Shown: piece after piece, positions 5,561 through 6,761 of the stretch
Position numbering within the stretch: position 1 is the stretch's first letter
Layout: the number at the start of each line of letters is the position of its first letter
Notes under the pieces: model-generated
Told to the model about the DNA's origin: nothing
What the model saw: the letters and a program-made list of their open reading frames with translations, nothing else
Databases searched by the model: none
Origin: an uncultured Eubacteriales bacterium
GTDB taxonomy: Bacteria; Bacillota; Clostridia; Lachnospirales; Lachnospiraceae
DNA length: 6,761 nucleotides
Direction: 5' to 3'
Assembly: GCA_900313775.1 (NCBI GenBank)
Contig: OMSP01000074.1
Span: 1 to 6,761, forward strand
Made by a program: the position numbers and the translations under genes

Positions 5561-5590
5561 TTGGACTTTCAAGTTTATTCATGATAAAAT
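5561..5590 (+). promoter_or_regulatory. Predicted promoter of the hendecad repeat protein gene
   Basis: TTGGAC (5561-5566) lies 18 bp upstream of TAAAAT (5585-5590), which carries a TGA extension (TGATAAAAT, 5582-5590). The -35 is poor (3 of 6) but the extended -10 can compensate. Predicted initiation is near 5597, giving a leader of about 50 nt. The promoter begins immediately after the ligA stop codon. Without a terminator between them, ligA read-through is also possible. Confidence 0.55.
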
Positions 5591-5647
5591 CTTCCCATAG
5601 AAGACAACACCCAACAGGGCATTTTATACAGTTGAAAGGAGCATACC

Positions 5648-6532
5648 ATGGGAGACTTATTCAACAGTTTTAAAGAACATGTCAAGAGTTTTGCCGGATC
5701 CGCAAAGCAGAAGGCGGGCGAGACATATGACGCACAGAAGTTAAAGGCACAGGTGCGCAGTCTGGAGCGCAGCAACAGACAGGATTATGAAGAGCTCGGC
5801 CGTATGGTCTATGACAAGTATACGGCAGGCGAGACTGTCAGCGCCGAGGCTTCCGCGCTCTGCGGTACGATCCGCGAGCGCACAGAAGAGATCGATCAGA
5901 TCAACGACGATCTGGGTGTTCTGAAAGAGAACGGAAAAGAGACCAGTGCCAAGATAAAAGAGAGCGTCAAGGGTGTTGCCGGAGCGGCCGGACAGGGTGC
6001 TAAGAATGCCTACGGTGCAGCTAAAGAAAAGCTGGGACCGAAGGTCGAAGAAGTCAAGGAGAAGGCCAGCCCGAAAGTCGAAGAAGCCAAAGAGAAGATT
6101 GCTCCGAAAGTCGATGAGGCAAAGGAAAAGATAGCTCCGGCGATCGACAAGGCAAAGGAGAAGATCGGTCCGGCCGTCGACAAGGCAAAGGAGAAGATCG
6201 GTCCGGCTGTCGACAAGGCGAAGGAGAAGATCGGTCCGGCTGTCGACAAGGCGAAAGAGAAGGCTGATCCGTATATCGACAAGGCAAAGGAGAAGGCTGA
6301 TCCGTATATCGACAAGGCGAAGGAGAAACTCGGTCCGACAGTCGACAAGGCGAAGGAAAAGGTCGGCCCGGCTGTTGATTCCGCGAAGGAGAAGCTCGGC
6401 CCGACAGTCGACAAACTTCAGGAGAAGGTCAAAGATCTCAAAGAGCGCGTAGCAAAGAAAGAACAGGAAAACAACGCCCCCGCTGAGGAGGCGCCGAAAG
6501 AGGAAACTCCGAAAGAGGAGGAGCAGGCATAA
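5648..6532 (+). CDS. Hendecad-repeat protein, LEA group 3-like (function unknown)
   Basis: A 294-residue hydrophilic protein, start supported by AAAGGAG (5635-5641) 6 nt before the ATG. There is no signal peptide or membrane segment, so it is probably cytoplasmic. Residues 1-100 are a predicted helical region (FNSFKEHVKSFAG near the start; KLKAQVRSLERSNRQDYEELGRMVYDKY at about 31-58) resembling the N-termini of small Bacillota proteins of unknown function that often end in a zinc ribbon; no such ribbon is present here. Residues 125-256 are twelve 11-residue units with consensus AKEKIGPAVDK. Residues 257-294 are a charged helix followed by a Glu/Pro/Lys-rich tail. Eleven-residue amphipathic repeats are known from LEA group 3 proteins and apolipoproteins, where they bind membranes or protect against drying. 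A Pro at position 7 of nearly every unit is unlike LEA3 and should kink the helix. Its role is inference; a stress or envelope-associated scaffold is plausible. Confidence 0.85.
   Translation: MGDLFNSFKEHVKSFAGSAKQKAGETYDAQKLKAQVRSLERSNRQDYEELGRMVYDKYTAGETVSAEASALCGTIRERTEEIDQINDDLGVLKENGKETSAKIKESVKGVAGAAGQGAKNAYGAAKEKLGPKVEEVKEKASPKVEEAKEKIAPKVDEAKEKIAPAIDKAKEKIGPAVDKAKEKIGPAVDKAKEKIGPAVDKAKEKADPYIDKAKEKADPYIDKAKEKLGPTVDKAKEKVGPAVDSAKEKLGPTVDKLQEKVKDLKERVAKKEQENNAPAEEAPKEETPKEEEQA
6020..6415 (+). repeat. Twelve tandem 33-bp repeats coding AKEKxxPxxDx
   Basis: Twelve in-frame 33-bp units run without gaps. Units 5, 6 and 7 (6152-6250) encode identical peptides, and neighbouring copies differ by a single base. 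Units 8 and 9 (6251-6316, AKEKADPYIDK) encode identical peptides and differ by two bases. Units 1-4 and 10-12 are more diverged. The AKEK core and the Pro are the most conserved positions. The gradient suggests that the central units arose by recent duplication and that the array can change length. Confidence 0.93.
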
Positions 6533-6533
6533 T

Positions 6534-6761
6534 TCAGCTCTGCTCTCCGATGAATTCCTGAATCTGCTCGTACACGGTGTCCATCAAGGTCTTTCTTGCA
6601 GCATCGGAACTCCACGCAATATGAGGAGTGATCAGCAGTTTCCTGCTGTCCCTGACGGTCAGCAGCGGATTATCTGAACGGGCAGGTTCTGTGCAAAGCA
6701 CATCGAGGCCGGCGGCAGCAATGTCGCCGGCTTTTAATGCGTCGGCGAGATCCTGTTCGAC
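6534..6761 (-). CDS. D-isomer specific 2-hydroxyacid dehydrogenase, C-terminal fragment (5' end outside window)
   Basis: The last 75 residues of a minus-strand gene running off the right edge, with its stop at 6536-6534. The sequence fits the end of the NAD-binding domain and the C-terminal return helix of D-2-hydroxyacid dehydrogenases. VEQDLADALKAG is followed by AAAGLDVLCTEPARSDNPLL and ITPHIAWSSDAARK. The His in TPHIAW (fragment residue 47) is the catalytic acid/base of the family. The LDVLxTEPxxxDNPLL and PHIAW forms are closest to glycerate dehydrogenase (HprA-like) members, which interconvert hydroxypyruvate and glycerate, but substrate cannot be settled from this fragment. Only one base separates its stop from that of the convergent repeat-protein gene. 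Confidence 0.92.
   Translation of the reverse strand, partial: VEQDLADALKAGDIAAAGLDVLCTEPARSDNPLLTVRDSRKLLITPHIAWSSDAARKTLMDTVYEQIQEFIGEQS

Noticed and set aside
6010..6414. Antisense open frames of 134 and 77 codons over the repeat array (-)
   Set aside because: They are shadows made stop-free by the 33-bp periodicity and codon bias of the plus-strand repeats. The composition (Ser/Phe/Ala or Ser/Pro/Arg) is artificial, and the plus-strand gene has a good ribosome binding site and promoter.

Overview
The window looks like a chromosomal segment from a moderately GC-rich member of the Bacillota (Clostridia), probably Lachnospiraceae-like. The evidence is the AddA-type nuclease, the DUF3343 protein, strong AGGAGG-type ribosome binding sites, a tRNA-Ser without an encoded CCA, and an AzlCD pair. 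The taxonomic call is inference from family resemblance. No plasmid, phage, CRISPR or complete transposon is visible.

Layout, left to right. (1) The 3' end of addA (2-379, +) is followed after 7 bp by a small DUF3343 gene (387-629, +). (2) A gene for an unrecognised membrane protein with two membrane helices (694-1113, +) has its own promoter and a strong intrinsic terminator. (3) A 444-bp stretch without protein genes (1114-1557) holds that terminator and then, on the minus strand, a tRNA-Ser(UGA) with a near-consensus promoter and a long hairpin terminator. It also holds a second, degenerate copy of the tRNA 3' end plus terminator 186 bp away, separated by a GC-rich, hairpin-filled insert. 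(4) azlC-azlD (2614-1558, -) encode a two-component branched-chain amino acid exporter, with overlapping genes. (5) Divergent from azlC, across a 49-bp gap, lie an RluF-like 23S rRNA pseudouridine synthase gene and ligA, the NAD-dependent DNA ligase gene (2664-5560, +), probably co-transcribed. (6) A gene with its own promoter (5648-6532, +) encodes a soluble protein with twelve 11-residue repeats, resembling LEA group 3 proteins. (7) The 3' end of a D-2-hydroxyacid dehydrogenase gene (6534-6761, -) converges on it with a single base between the two coding regions.

Most genes are housekeeping: recombination and repair (AddA, LigA), rRNA modification, a tRNA and amino acid export. The parts that repay a second look are the split and duplicated tRNA-Ser tail with its structured insert (1176-1429) and the hendecad repeat protein (5648-6532), whose repeat DNA shows signs of recent tandem expansion. 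I see no convincing new multi-gene defence or mobile system.
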